Shown here: positions 8,014 to 17,395 of the stretch, piece after piece | Layout of the letters: each line of letters begins with the position of its first letter | Position numbering within the stretch: the stretch's first letter is position 1 | NCBI GenBank assembly: GCA_025965195.1 | Contig: JAOPXK010000110.1 | Span: forward strand, 45,135-109,134 | Direction: 5' to 3' | Length of the DNA stretch: 64,000 nucleotides | From: Marmoricola sp. | Lineage (GTDB): Bacteria > Actinomycetota > Actinomycetes > Propionibacteriales > Nocardioidaceae | Notes under the pieces: model-generated | What the model was told of the DNA's origin: nothing | The model's database searches: none | What the model saw: only the letters and a program-made list of their open reading frames with translations | Made by a program: the position numbers and the translations under genes

Positions 8014-8825
8014 CAGATCTGCGGCACGATCGCACCGAGCAGCTCGCCCATCCGCGAGGCTGCGGCCGTGCCTGCGGCGAGGACCTCCTCGTGGTTCAGC
8101 GGCTCACCGGTGATGCCGGCCGCCAGGTTGGTGACCAGGGAGATACCGAGAACCTCCATGCCTGCTTCGCGTGCGGCGATCGCCTCGAGCGTGGTCGACA
8201 TGCCGACGAGGCTGCCGCCGATCGCGCGCACCATGCCGATCTCGGCCGGGGTCTCGTAGTGCGGCCCGGGAAACTGGACGTAGACACCTTCGTCGAGCAA
8301 CGGGTCGACCGAGTGGCACAGCCGCCGGAGCCGGGCGCTGTAGAGGTCGGTCAGGTCGACGAAGTTCGCGCCCTCGATCGGTGAGGTCGCCGTCAGGTTG
8401 ATGTGGTCGCTGATCAGCACCGGGGTGCCGGGCACCCAGGCCTCGTTGAGCCCACCGCACCCGTTGGTCAGCACGATGGTCCGGCAGCCGGCAGCCGCCG
8501 CAGTTCGTACGCCGTGCACCACCGCACCGACGCCGAGACCCTCGTAGAAGTGTGTGCGCCCGAGGAAGACGAGCAGGTTCTTCCCACCGGCCCGGACCGA
8601 GCGGACCCTGCCGGCGTGGCCTTCGACGGCCGGTGGCGCGAAGCCCGGCAGGTCTGTCGTGCTGAGCTCGGCCGTCGCCTCGCCCAGCGCGTCGACGGCG
8701 GGCAACCAGCCCGAGCCCATCACCAGGGCGATGTCGTGGCGTTCGACGCCGGTCTTCTCGGCAAGGACGCGGGCCGCTTCGGCTGCCGCTTCAGTCGCTG
8801 TCATCACTGTCGTCACTGTCGTCAC
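8013..8825 (-). CDS. deoD: Purine nucleoside phosphorylase
   Basis: Trimeric-type PNP that cleaves purine nucleosides with phosphate, giving base and (deoxy)ribose 1-phosphate. Visible are the phosphate loop [46 protein letters not shown], the [15 protein letters not shown] signature and the [25 protein letters not shown] region. Two starts are possible: GTG 8825, with TAGAGT 7 nt upstream (leaderless), or ATG 8804. The seven residues between them come from a 9-bp repeat encoding Val-Thr-Thr. The mycobacterial homologue (deoD) also lies near pmmB and lpdA. Confidence 0.9.
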   Translation of the reverse strand: MTTVTTVMTATEAAAEAARVLAEKTGVERHDIALVMGSGWLPAVDALGEATAELSTTDLPGFAPPAVEGHAGRVRSVRAGGKNLLVFLGRTHFYEGLGVGAVVHGVRTAAAAGCRTIVLTNGCGGLNEAWVPGTPVLISDHINLTATSPIEGANFVDLTDLYSARLRRLCHSVDPLLDEGVYVQFPGPHYETPAEIGMVRAIGGSLVGMSTTLEAIAAREAGMEVLGISLVTNLAAGITGEPLNHEEVLAAGTAAASRMGELLGAIVPQI

Positions 8826-8832
8826 TTGGGCG

Positions 8833-8838
8833 ACTCTA
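8833..8838 (-). promoter_or_regulatory. Candidate leaderless -10 of the nucleoside phosphorylase
   Basis: TAGAGT on the minus strand, 7 nt before GTG 8825. No ribosome binding site is visible for this start. Confidence 0.45.
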
Positions 8839-9291
8839 ACCGCCGAAGACCGACCGGCAGTCCCGGCCGCGAAGAGCAGCCACGTAGTCGGCAGGGGCAT
8901 CGGCAGCCTCCGCCGCGTCCGCGAGTACGCCGAGATACCTGGCCGACGGCAACCCGCCCTCATAGGCGTCGAGCACATGGACCCAGGCGACCACCTCGTC
9001 GGTGAGCGTCGCGACCCGGACCTTGACCTTGCGATAGAGGCCGGTGTCCGCGGAGTCCCAGCCGTCGAGCGACGTGACGTCCTCGTGCGCCACGTCGTAG
9101 ACCGCGACGAAGACCTGCTCGAAGGGGTCCTGCACGATCGTGGCCAGCGCGCCGTCCCAGCCGTGGTCCTCGCCGCCGAAGGTCAGCCGCCAGCCCTCGA
9201 GCCAGCCGGTCGAGCGCAGCGGGGAGTGCGGGCAGCGCTCGCTCATCCGGATCGGGTCCAGATTCGTCCCGTAGGCGGCATAGAGCGTCAC
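8836..9291 (-). CDS. Gamma-glutamylcyclotransferase-fold (AIG2-like) protein
   Basis: A 151-residue GGCT-fold protein. The substrate-loop signature [11 protein letters not shown] is at the N-terminus, corresponding to the YGSN loop of the family, and the acidic catalytic position may be the Glu in [18 protein letters not shown] or nearby. GTG 9291 is preferred because TACCCT lies 6 nt upstream and the family begins at this strand. It is divergent from the lpdA-like gene, as is Rv3304 next to Rv3303c in M. tuberculosis. The substrate is unknown. Confidence 0.75.
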   Translation of the reverse strand: MTLYAAYGTNLDPIRMSERCPHSPLRSTGWLEGWRLTFGGEDHGWDGALATIVQDPFEQVFVAVYDVAHEDVTSLDGWDSADTGLYRKVKVRVATLTDEVVAWVHVLDAYEGGLPSARYLGVLADAAEAADAPADYVAALRGRDCRSVFGG

Positions 9292-9297
9292 CTGATC

Positions 9298-9303
9298 AGG
9301 GTA
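9298..9303 (-). promoter_or_regulatory. Candidate leaderless -10 of the GGCT-fold gene
   Basis: TACCCT on the minus strand, 6 nt before GTG 9291, with no Shine-Dalgarno. Confidence 0.45.
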
Positions 9304-9379
9304 GTGCTCCGGCACTCCGGACGACGTCCGACACAGGCGCGATCCACACATGGGTCATCCGGATGGGAGACTGACGCCT

Positions 9380-10759
9380 GTGAATCATGTGGTGATCATC
9401 GGTGGCGGGCCTGGTGGCTATGAGTCGGCCCTGGTGGCCGCGCAGCTGGGCGCAGAGGTGACGGTCCTCGACACCGACGGGGTCGGCGGTTCGGCCGTTC
9501 TCACCGACTGCGTGCCGAGCAAGACCCTGATCGCAACGGCCGAGCTGATGACCGAGGTGGCCGGCAGCAACGAGCTCGGCGTGGACATCGGTGGTGACGG
9601 TGTACGCGTCGATCTCGACCAGGTGAACAAGCGTGTCAAGGCACTCGCGATCGCCCAGTCGGCGGACATCGCCGATCGGCTCGCGCGCGAGGGCATCAAG
9701 GTGCTCAAAGGTCGCGGCCGCCTCGACGGCCCCAGCCGGGTGGTCGCCGAGCTGGCGGACGGTGGCACTCGGACGCTGGACGCCGACGCCGTGCTCATCG
9801 CCACCGGCGCCTCGCCGCGGACCCTGTCCAGTGCCCAGCCCGACGGCGAGCGGATCCTCACCTGGGAGCAGGTCTACGACCTGACGGAGACCCCGTCGAA
9901 GCTGATCGTGGTCGGCTCCGGGGTCACGGGTGCGGAGTTCGCCAGCGCCTATCTGGCGCTCGGCATCGAGGTCGTGCTGGTCTCCTCTCGCGACCGGGTG
10001 CTGCCCGGTGAGGACGCCGACGCCGCGCATGTCCTCGAGGAGGTCTCCACCCGTCGCGGGATGACGGTGATGTCGAAGTCGCGGATGGAGTCGGTGACGC
10101 GCAACGGCGACACCGTGACGTGCACGCTGACCGACGGCCGGACCGTGACCGGGTCGCACTGCCTGCTCGCGCTCGGCTCGATCCCGAACACTGCGGACGT
10201 GGGGCTCGAGGAGTCCGGCGTGAAGCTGGATGGCAGCGGCTTCGTGGTCGTCGACCGGGTGAGTCGTACGTCGGCCCGTGGGGTCTACTCCGCGGGCGAC
10301 TGCACCGGCGTGCTGATGCTGGCCTCGGTCGCCGCAATGCAGGGCCGGATCGCAATGTGGCACTTCCTGGGTGACGCGGTGACACCGCTCGACCTCAAGA
10401 TGGTCTCCTCCAACGTCTTCACCGCCCCCGAGATCGCCACCGTCGGCTGGTCGCAGAATGCCGTCGACGCCGGCGAGATCGTTGCCGAGGTGGTCCGCCT
10501 CGAGCTCTCCGGCAACCCCCGCGCGAAGATGCAGGGCGTCCGCGACGGGTTCGTGAAGCTGTTCTGCCGGCCCGGCACCGGGATCATCGTCGGGGGAGTG
10601 GTCGTGGGACCCCGGGCGAGCGAGCTGATCCACCCGGTCTCGATCGCGGTGCACGAGTCGCTCACCGCCGACCAGCTGGCCCACGCGTTCACGGTCTATC
10701 CGTCGATGAGCGGGTCCGTCGCCGAAGCCGCGCGGCGAATGCATCACCCGAACAACTGA
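9380..10759 (+). CDS. lpdA: NAD(P)H-quinone reductase of the LpdA type (flavoprotein disulfide reductase family)
   Basis: A 459-residue FAD enzyme. The N-terminal FAD motif is VVIIGGGPGGYES, the NAD(P) motif is VVGSGVTGAEFASAY and the second FAD segment is GVYSAGDCTGV. The redox-active pair of lipoamide dehydrogenase is absent: the position of the first cysteine is Ala39 and only Cys44 remains (TDCVPSK). This is the pattern of mycobacterial LpdA (Rv3303c), which reduces quinones. The GTG start at 9380 gives an N-terminus that begins at the first FAD strand. The C-terminal dimerisation domain is intact. Confidence 0.88.
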   Translation: MNHVVIIGGGPGGYESALVAAQLGAEVTVLDTDGVGGSAVLTDCVPSKTLIATAELMTEVAGSNELGVDIGGDGVRVDLDQVNKRVKALAIAQSADIADRLAREGIKVLKGRGRLDGPSRVVAELADGGTRTLDADAVLIATGASPRTLSSAQPDGERILTWEQVYDLTETPSKLIVVGSGVTGAEFASAYLALGIEVVLVSSRDRVLPGEDADAAHVLEEVSTRRGMTVMSKSRMESVTRNGDTVTCTLTDGRTVTGSHCLLALGSIPNTADVGLEESGVKLDGSGFVVVDRVSRTSARGVYSAGDCTGVLMLASVAAMQGRIAMWHFLGDAVTPLDLKMVSSNVFTAPEIATVGWSQNAVDAGEIVAEVVRLELSGNPRAKMQGVRDGFVKLFCRPGTGIIVGGVVVGPRASELIHPVSIAVHESLTADQLAHAFTVYPSMSGSVAEAARRMHHPNN

Positions 10760-10790
10760 GGTCGATGAGCGAGCGCAGCCGGATCATTTC

Positions 10791-10810
10791 TAATTACATT
10801 GTTGTAGTTA
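10791..10810. promoter_or_regulatory. Palindrome TAATTACA-N4-TGTAGTTA before the SpoIID/LytB gene
   Basis: This AT-rich 20-bp site lies about 110 bp upstream of ATG 10917, in a 157-bp intergenic region that is far less GC-rich than its surroundings. One arm mismatch separates it from the perfect version before the secreted amidase gene at 49156-49175. A shared regulator is inferred; its identity is unknown. Confidence 0.6.
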
Positions 10811-10916
10811 TTGGCTGGTGATTGATTCACGTATTCCCATTGTGGACAAATACGGATTTCGCAGGGCCATAATGTCGATGTCGTCCCATCAACAACTTCG
10901 GCCCCAGGAATCACTC

Positions 10917-12452
10917 ATGCCCCGTCGTGCCGGCCTGCTGGCCAGGCTCATCGTCGTCCCCACGGTCATCGCGGCCGGTGTGCTGGTCGCCCCGCAGAGC
11001 GAGGCCCGTGCCACCGACCAGTCCTACTGGGTGCCGGTCGACTCGACCCTGACCGTGGTCGGTCACGGCTTCGGGCACGGTCACGGGATGTCGCAGTACG
11101 GCGCCGAAGGGGCTGCGCACCAGGGCCTGACCGCTGCCCAGATCCTGGCGTTCTACTACCCGGGCACGACGATGGCGACCGGAGCGGGCTCGGTGCGGGT
11201 GCTGATCTCGGGCGACGCCGACAACGACGTCGTCGTATTGCCGGCCACCGGGCTACTGGTCCGCGATGTCGGCACCGGCAAGGCCTACCCGCTGCCCGCC
11301 CTTGCCGGGGTCAAGCAGTGGCGGCTCAGCCTGGTCAAGGGCAAGGAACAGCTCAGCTACCTCAAGAGCGCCTGGACGGCCTATGCGCCGGGCGGGCTCA
11401 CCGCACTGGTCGGGGACGGCCAGTTCGAGGCGCCCCAACCGCTGACGCTCGTGACGGGGTCGGGCAACCGGGCCTACCGGGGCGCACTGCGGCTGGCCTC
11501 GCCGGGCGCCGGAGCGAGCACGAGGGCGACCGTCAACGTGCTCTCGATGGACAACTACATCAAGGGCGTGGTGCCCCGGGAGATGCCGGCGTCCTGGCTG
11601 CCCGCCGCGGTCCAGGCGCAGGCCATCGCCGCCCGGACCTACGCGGTCTGGTCGCGCAACCAGAACCCGAACCGCTACTACCAGCTCTGCGACACCACCT
11701 CGTGTCAGGTGTACGGCGGGCTCGGCGCCGAGGACCCACGCAGCAACGCCGCCGTCGATGCGACGCAGGGCAAGATCCTGACGTGGCAGGGCAGTGCGGT
11801 CTTCGCGCAGTTCTCCTCCAGCAGTGGTGGCTTCACCTCGGCCGGGAACGTGCCCTACCTGGTCGCCAAGGCCGATCCCTACGACGACTTCAGCGGCAAC
11901 CCGGTCCACGACTGGACGATCAGGGTCAGCTCGCACGTGCTCGAGAAGGCCTATCCCGCGATCGGTCGGCTGCGGCGGATCCGGGTCACGTCACGCGTCG
12001 ACGGCGGTGACTGGAGCGGGCGCGTCGGAACCGTCGTGCTCGACGGGACCAAGGCCGACCGGACCGTCAGCGGTGACACGATGCGGTCGCTGCTGGGGCT
12101 GCGGTCGACGTACTTCACCATCAGCCCGACCCGGATCATGGCTCGGTGGGCGGCCATCGGCGGCTCGGCATCGGTGGTCGGGTCGCCGCTCGCGCGCGAA
12201 TACGCCCGCAAGGGTGGAGTCGCGCAGAACTTCAGCAAGGGCCGGATCTTCTACCGGACCGGCGCAGCGAGCGCGTTCGAGATGTACGGCCCGATGCTCA
12301 CGGCGTACGTCGCAGCCGGTGGATCGGGCGGCCGCCTGGGCATGCCGATGAGCCCTCCGAAGGCCGAGCCCGGCGGCACCTGGGCGACCTTCCAGCACGG
12401 GGTCATCCACTACGTCGCCGCAACGAGGAAAGCGGTCGTCACCTATCGGTGA
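10917..12452 (+). CDS. Secreted SpoIID/LytB domain protein with C-terminal LGFP repeats
   Basis: Extracytoplasmic protein of 511 residues with a Sec signal (LLARLIVVPTVIAAGVLVAPQSEA, cleavage after residues near 30). The SpoIID/LytB core contains HGFGHGHGMSQYGA, SMDNYIKGVVPREMPASW and QAIAARTYAVWSR; SpoIID proteins are lytic transglycosylases acting on stem-peptide-free glycans. The C-terminal third has LGFP-type wall-binding repeats (GSPLAREYARKGGVAQNF, LGMPMSPPK). ATG 10917 is chosen for the AGGAA site 6 nt upstream and because the signal peptide starts there. The organism type is not expected to form endospores, so a role in wall remodelling is more likely. Confidence 0.88.
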   Translation: MPRRAGLLARLIVVPTVIAAGVLVAPQSEARATDQSYWVPVDSTLTVVGHGFGHGHGMSQYGAEGAAHQGLTAAQILAFYYPGTTMATGAGSVRVLISGDADNDVVVLPATGLLVRDVGTGKAYPLPALAGVKQWRLSLVKGKEQLSYLKSAWTAYAPGGLTALVGDGQFEAPQPLTLVTGSGNRAYRGALRLASPGAGASTRATVNVLSMDNYIKGVVPREMPASWLPAAVQAQAIAARTYAVWSRNQNPNRYYQLCDTTSCQVYGGLGAEDPRSNAAVDATQGKILTWQGSAVFAQFSSSSGGFTSAGNVPYLVAKADPYDDFSGNPVHDWTIRVSSHVLEKAYPAIGRLRRIRVTSRVDGGDWSGRVGTVVLDGTKADRTVSGDTMRSLLGLRSTYFTISPTRIMARWAAIGGSASVVGSPLAREYARKGGVAQNFSKGRIFYRTGAASAFEMYGPMLTAYVAAGGSGGRLGMPMSPPKAEPGGTWATFQHGVIHYVAATRKAVVTYR

Positions 12453-12470
12453 GACCGCCTCCGACAGACC

Positions 12471-12491
12471 GGTGGTCGAGTTGTCGAGACC
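12471..12491. repeat. Dispersed repeat copy between convergent genes
   Basis: A 21-bp copy (GGTGGTCGAG then TTGTCGAGACC), one base shorter than the copy at 4172-4193. It sits between two convergent stop codons and overlaps the stop of the lipoprotein gene by one base. Confidence 0.8.
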
Positions 12492-13189
12492 TACTGCGTG
12501 GCGCCGGCCAGCTCGCTGTAGTCGAGCACGTCCTTGGCCGCGGGAGCAGTGGGGGCGGCCTCGTTCTTGTAGCTGAAGGTCAGCTTGCTCGAGTTGCCGG
12601 TCGCGTCGTCGATCTCCATCGGGCGGGCGTTGGCCTTGTCGACGTACAGGATGCCGCTGGAGCTCTTCAGTGCGAGACAGGGGACGCCGGCGATCGTCTT
12701 TGCCTTGTCCTTGGTGATGCTGCCGTTGGGGTCGAGCAGACCCGTGTCCAGGCCCGAGCGGTGGGCGAGGCTGAACATGTCCTTGAAGCTGGCGTCCGTC
12801 GGGTCGACCTTGATCCAGCGGCCGTTCACCACCGCGATGACCGCGGTGGCCTGCTTGGCGGAGAACTGCGACTTCCAGAACTCGTCACTGGCCTTGAACC
12901 AGGCGCCGTCCCCGACCGTGAGCAGGGTGATCTCGGCGTTGCCGAGCTTGACGGTGCCGCTCGCGTCGTTGCCGACGTAGGACAGGTCGATTCCGACGCT
13001 GTTGCCGCCGTCGCTGCCGGCGCCTGAGATCTGCACGTCCTCCTTGCCGCCGATCGCTGCCTTCGACTTGGCCAGCAGCTTGGTTGCCGACAGATTCGAG
13101 AGGTCGGCCTTCGAGCTGCCGCCGCAGCCGCTGAGCGCGAGCGCGGCAACGAGCATCAGGGCTACTGCGACGGGACGTAGACGAGTCAT
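12491..13189 (-). CDS. Lipoprotein of the LppX/LprG-like type
   Basis: A 232-residue exported lipoprotein: signal MTRLRPVAVALMLVAALALS followed by lipobox SGC. The mature part (LSATKLLAKSKAAIGGKEDVQISG, VKLGNAEITLLTVGDGAWFKAS) has the alternating short beta strands seen in mycobacterial LppX/LprF/LprG proteins and in LolA-like lipid carriers. Assignment to that fold is by resemblance only. ATG 13189 has AGGAGGAG 9 nt upstream. It is convergent with the SpoIID gene and may have its own terminator region containing the dispersed repeat. Confidence 0.7.
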   Translation of the reverse strand: MTRLRPVAVALMLVAALALSGCGGSSKADLSNLSATKLLAKSKAAIGGKEDVQISGAGSDGGNSVGIDLSYVGNDASGTVKLGNAEITLLTVGDGAWFKASDEFWKSQFSAKQATAVIAVVNGRWIKVDPTDASFKDMFSLAHRSGLDTGLLDPNGSITKDKAKTIAGVPCLALKSSSGILYVDKANARPMEIDDATGNSSKLTFSYKNEAAPTAPAAKDVLDYSELAGATQ

Positions 13190-13294
13190 CGGAGAGCTCC
13201 TCCTGCTGGACGGTTCCGACCCGAGCCGGAGAACTGGCACGACACTATCGGCCGTCGGCGGATTGTGATCTCTCGACCAGACCACCTGGCGTCC

Positions 13295-16200
13295 TCAGTC
13301 CAGGACGAGCACGAGGTCTCCGCCTTCGACGGAGCGGGGCGCGGTGACGGCGAGCCGGGCCACGGTGCCGGCGCGTGGGGCGGTGATCGAGGCCTCCATC
13401 TTCATCGCTTCGATGGTGGCGACGACGGCGCCCGTCTCGACCTGGTCGCCCTCGGCCACCTGCGGGGTGACGACGCCGTCGAACGGCGCGGCGACGTGAC
13501 CGGTGTTGTCCGGGTCGGCCTTCTCGGCGGCCGCGACATCGGCATCGACGGAGAGGTCGCGGACGGTGACGGGACGCAGTTGGCCGTTCATGGTGATCAT
13601 CGCGGTGCGGTAGCCGCGCTCGTCGGGCTCGCCGATCGCTTGCAGTCCGATGATCAGCAGCTTGGCCTCGTCGAGCTCGACCACGTGCTCCTCGCCGGGC
13701 CGGAGCCCGTAGAGGTACTCCATCGTGGGCAGCACCGAGAGGTCGCCGTACGTCGCTCGGGAGTCGCGGAAGGCCTTGGTCGGCCCGGGGAAGAGGAGAT
13801 CGTTCAACGTCGCCTGGCGGCTGGTGCCGGCCAGACCCTCGGCCTGCTCCGGGGTCAGCTCGCCGACGGGCGCCTTCCACCTGCGGCCGTCGAGGGCCTT
13901 GGTCCGGAAGGGCTCGGGCCATCCGCCGGGTGGGTCGCCGAGCTCTCCGGAGAGGAAGCCGATGACCGAGTCGGGGATGTCGAACTTCGACGGATCGTCG
14001 GCGAACTCCTTCGGATCGGCGCCGACCGCGACGAGGTGCAGGGCCAGATCGCCGACCACCTTGGACGACGGGGTCACCTTCACGATGTTGCCGAGGATGT
14101 CGTTGGCCGCGGCGTACATGTCCTCGATCTGCTCGAACTTCTCCCCTAGCCCGAGGGCGATCGCCTGCTGGCGCAGGTTGGAGAGCTGGCCGCCGGGAAT
14201 CTCGTGGACGTACACGCGACCGGTCGGGGAGGGCAGGCCGGACTCGAACGGCGCGTAGACCCGGCGGGTGGCCTCCCAGTAGGGCTCGAGGGCGCAGACG
14301 GCTTCCAGGGAGAGTCCGGTCTCGCGGTCGGAGTGGTCCGTGGTGGCGACCAGCGCGGACAGGGGTGGCTGCGATGTCGTGCCCGCCATCGACGCGCAGG
14401 CCGCATCGACCGCGTCGACGCCGGCGTCGATGGCGGCAAGGTACGTCGCCAGCTGACCGCCCGGAGTGTCGTGGGTGTGCAGGTGCACCGGCAGGTCGAA
14501 CTCGTTGCGCAGCGCGGTCACCAGCGTCCGCGCGGCCGGTGCCCGGAGCAGCCCGGCCATGTCCTTGATCGCGATGATGTGCGCGCCGGCATCGACGATC
14601 TGCTCGGCGAGCCGCAGGTAGTAGTCGAGCGTGTAGAGCTTCTCGCCGGGGTTCGACAGGTCGCCGGTGTAGCAGAGCGCGACCTCGGCGATGGTCGTCC
14701 CGGTGCTCCGGACTGCCGCGATCGCCGGACGCATCTGCTCGACGTCGTTGAGGGCATCGAAGATCCGGAAGATGTCGATGCCGGTTGCTGCGGCTTCCTC
14801 GACGAAGGCATTGGTGACCTCGGTCGGGTACGGCGTGTAGCCGACGGTGTTGCGGCCGCGGAGCAGCATCTGCAGGCAGATGTTCGGAATCGCCTGTCGC
14901 AGCTGGGCAAGCCGCTCCCAGGGGTCCTCGTTGAGGAACCGGAGCGCCACGTCGTACGTCGCACCGCCCCACGCCTCGACGCTGAGCAGCTCCGGCGTGG
15001 TCCGGGCGACGTGACCGGCGACGAGAAGCAGGTCGCGGGTGCGGACCCGGGTGGCGAGCAGCGACTGGTGGGCGTCGCGGAAGGTGGTGTCGGTGACCCC
15101 GACGTTGGTCTGGGCGCGCAGCAGCCGGGCGAACTCCTCGGGACCGGCGCGCAGCAACAGCTGACGCGACCCGTCCGGTGCGGCCGTCGTCAGGTCGATG
15201 GCCGGCAACTTGGTCGCAGGGTCGATGGAGACGGGTGCCTCACCGTTCGGCTGGTTGACGGTCGTCTCGGCGAGCCAGGTCAGCAGCCTGCTGCCGCGGT
15301 CACGGCCCGGCTTGGCGTTGAGGAGGTGCGGGTGGTCCTCGATGAACGACGTGGTGACGTTCCCGGCCGCGAAGTCCGGATCTGCCAGCACTGCCTCGAG
15401 AAACGCGATGTTCGTGGCCACACCGCGGATCCGGAACTCCTGCAACGCCCGACGGGCTTTCTGCACGGCCTTCTCGAAGGTGATGCCGCGACAGGTCAGC
15501 TTCGCGAGCATCGAGTCGAAGTGCGCGGAGACCTCCGCCCCGTTGTACGTCGTACCGCCATCGAGCCGGACACCCGCGCCGCCCGGCGAGCGGTACGTCG
15601 CGATCCGGCCGGTGTCGGGCCGGAACCCGTTGGCCGGGTCCTCGGTCGTGATCCGGCACTGCAAGGCAGAGCCCCGCAACGTGATGGTGTCCTGCGCGAG
15701 GCCGAGATCGGCCAGCGTCTCGCCGGCAGCGATCCGCATCTGCGACTGGACCAGGTCGACGTCGGTGACCTCTTCGGTCACGGTGTGCTCGACCTGGATG
15801 CGCGGGTTCATCTCGATGAAGACGTACTCACCGGCCGGGTTCAACAAGAACTCGACCGTGCCCGCGTTGCGGTAGTTGATCGACTTCGCGAACTTCACCG
15901 CGTCCGCACACATCCGGTCCCGCAGCTCCGGGTCGAGGTTCGGCGCCGGCGCGATCTCGACAACCTTCTGGTGGCGTCGCTGGACCGAGCAGTCGCGCTC
16001 GAAGAGGTGGATCACGTTGCCGTGCCCATCGGCCAGGATCTGTACCTCGATGTGCCGCGGGTCGACCACCGCCTCCTCGATGAAGATCTCCCGGTCACCG
16101 AACGCGGCCTCGGCCTCGCGCATGCAGGTCTCGATCGCGTCCCGCAGCACGTTCTGCTGGTCGAGCCCGGTCGAGACCTCGTCCACCCGCCGCATGCCTC

Positions 16201-16696
16201 GTCCGCCACCACCGGCAACCGCCTTGACGAACAACGGGTAGCGCAACGAGTCCGCGGACGAGACCAGCTCGTCGACGTCCGTGGTCGGCGGCACCGAGTT
16301 CAGCACCGGCACCCCGGCCGCCTTCGCCGCGGCGATCGCCCGGGCCTTGTTGCCGGTCAGCTCCAGGACCTCGGCAGTCGGCCCGATGAACGTGATGCCC
16401 GCGTTGGCGCACGCCTCGGCAAGCGTCGGGTTCTCCGACAGGAACCCGTAGCCCGGGTAGACCGCGTCCGCGCCGGCACGTACGGCGGTCTCGACGATCG
16501 CGTCGGCGTCGAGATAGGCCCGCACCGGGTGCCCGCGCTCGCCGATCTCGTAGGCCTCGTCGGCCTTCATCCGGTGCGACGACCAGCGGTCCTCATAGGG
16601 AAAGACAGCGACCGTACGGGCGCCGATCTCCATCGCGGCACGGAAGGCCCGGATGGCGATCTCGCCACGGTTGGCAACCAGGATCTTGGCGAACAT
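13295..16696 (-). CDS. pyc: Pyruvate carboxylase
   Basis: Biotin enzyme of 1133 residues making oxaloacetate from pyruvate and bicarbonate. Domain order is biotin carboxylase (start KILVANRGEIAIRAFRA; ATP loop KAVAGGGGRGMRRV; EMNPRIQVEHTVTEE), carboxyltransferase (about residues 535-800, with DTTFRDAHQSLLATR) and a C-terminal biotinyl domain with EAMKMEA, lacking only the last few residues of longer homologues. TAGGGT lies 7 nt before the ATG, suggesting a leaderless mRNA. About seven residues after GMRRV (STGLDQQ region) look inserted relative to other Pyc proteins and are encoded by a dispersed repeat copy. Confidence 0.96.
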   Translation of the reverse strand: MFAKILVANRGEIAIRAFRAAMEIGARTVAVFPYEDRWSSHRMKADEAYEIGERGHPVRAYLDADAIVETAVRAGADAVYPGYGFLSENPTLAEACANAGITFIGPTAEVLELTGNKARAIAAAKAAGVPVLNSVPPTTDVDELVSSADSLRYPLFVKAVAGGGGRGMRRVDEVSTGLDQQNVLRDAIETCMREAEAAFGDREIFIEEAVVDPRHIEVQILADGHGNVIHLFERDCSVQRRHQKVVEIAPAPNLDPELRDRMCADAVKFAKSINYRNAGTVEFLLNPAGEYVFIEMNPRIQVEHTVTEEVTDVDLVQSQMRIAAGETLADLGLAQDTITLRGSALQCRITTEDPANGFRPDTGRIATYRSPGGAGVRLDGGTTYNGAEVSAHFDSMLAKLTCRGITFEKAVQKARRALQEFRIRGVATNIAFLEAVLADPDFAAGNVTTSFIEDHPHLLNAKPGRDRGSRLLTWLAETTVNQPNGEAPVSIDPATKLPAIDLTTAAPDGSRQLLLRAGPEEFARLLRAQTNVGVTDTTFRDAHQSLLATRVRTRDLLLVAGHVARTTPELLSVEAWGGATYDVALRFLNEDPWERLAQLRQAIPNICLQMLLRGRNTVGYTPYPTEVTNAFVEEAAATGIDIFRIFDALNDVEQMRPAIAAVRSTGTTIAEVALCYTGDLSNPGEKLYTLDYYLRLAEQIVDAGAHIIAIKDMAGLLRAPAARTLVTALRNEFDLPVHLHTHDTPGGQLATYLAAIDAGVDAVDAACASMAGTTSQPPLSALVATTDHSDRETGLSLEAVCALEPYWEATRRVYAPFESGLPSPTGRVYVHEIPGGQLSNLRQQAIALGLGEKFEQIEDMYAAANDILGNIVKVTPSSKVVGDLALHLVAVGADPKEFADDPSKFDIPDSVIGFLSGELGDPPGGWPEPFRTKALDGRRWKAPVGELTPEQAEGLAGTSRQATLNDLLFPGPTKAFRDSRATYGDLSVLPTMEYLYGLRPGEEHVVELDEAKLLIIGLQAIGEPDERGYRTAMITMNGQLRPVTVRDLSVDADVAAAEKADPDNTGHVAAPFDGVVTPQVAEGDQVETGAVVATIEAMKMEASITAPRAGTVARLAVTAPRSVEGGDLVLVLD
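16157..16178. repeat. Dispersed repeat copy inside pyc
   Basis: CTGGTCGAG followed by CCCGGTCGAGACC, in frame within the ATP-grasp domain after the GGGGRGMRRV loop. The encoded residues appear as an insertion of about 7 residues relative to what I recall of mycobacterial Pyc. Confidence 0.6.
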
Positions 16697-16703
16697 GCCG
16701 CCG

Positions 16704-16709
16704 ACCCTA
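16704..16709 (-). promoter_or_regulatory. Candidate leaderless -10 of pyc
   Basis: TAGGGT on the minus strand, 7 nt before the pyc ATG at 16696; no Shine-Dalgarno is present. Confidence 0.5.
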
Positions 16710-16744
16710 CTGGTCCGCGGCGCCGGGAACGAAGGGCCGAATGG

Positions 16745-17395
16745 TCAGCTGAGGGCTTCCGCGGCGCGCGGGTCGGGGTGCTGGGTGATGATCAGCCGGG
16801 CCAGCATCTTCAGGGTCCGGTCGTCCCGCGCGGGATCGGGCAGCACCAGCGCCAGACCCGCCTCGGCATCGAAGTAGTTGACCGCGATGCCCAGGATGCT
16901 GAGGAAGTCGTCCTTCGAGGAGAACAGCTCACCGGCGAAACCCGAGGCCGCCTTCGCCTGCCGCCGGCTCAGCTCCTCCAGCGCTGGTCCGAGCTCCACG
17001 CGCAGCTCCTCGTCGGTCCGGGCTGCGCCGATCAGCTCCTGCCAGACCAGGTTCGACCTCCCCCGGGCGACCGCACGGACCTGCTTCAGCGCCTCGAGCA
17101 GGGAGGCGGGAGTTGCCTCGATCTCGGTGAACCGGACGGCGAACTCCGAGATCTGGTTCTCCGAGATCCGCAGCGCGGTCGCGACCAGGATTGCCTTGCG
17201 GGTGGGGAAGTGCCGGAACAGCGCGCCCTGGCTCAGGCGGGCTCTCGAACAGATCTCCTGGACCGTCGTTCCCGCGTAGCCGAGCTCATGGACGGCGTCG
17301 GCGGCGGCGTCGAGGAGCCGGGTGATGGTCTCGGCCCGGCGTTGTTGCTGGGTACGTCGGGCAGGGGCGGAGTTGCCTTGAGGGGAGGCGCTCAT
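16745..17395 (-). CDS. TetR family transcriptional regulator
   Basis: A 216-residue regulator with N-terminal HTH (RAETITRLLDAAADAVHELG, then TTVQEICSRARLSQGALFRHFPTRKAILV) and an all-helical ligand domain. I start at ATG 17395 (MSASPQGNSAPARR) because the 76-residue upstream extension is untypical and covers probable promoter DNA. It lies between accA and pyc on the same strand, so it may control one of these carboxylases or fatty acid genes nearby, but no matching operator pair was found. The ligand is unknown. Confidence 0.88.
   Translation of the reverse strand: MSASPQGNSAPARRTQQQRRAETITRLLDAAADAVHELGYAGTTVQEICSRARLSQGALFRHFPTRKAILVATALRISENQISEFAVRFTEIEATPASLLEALKQVRAVARGRSNLVWQELIGAARTDEELRVELGPALEELSRRQAKAASGFAGELFSSKDDFLSILGIAVNYFDAEAGLALVLPDPARDDRTLKMLARLIITQHPDPRAAEALS

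Noticed and set aside
9380..10759. Dihydrolipoamide dehydrogenase of the pyruvate complex
   Set aside because: The first redox cysteine is missing.
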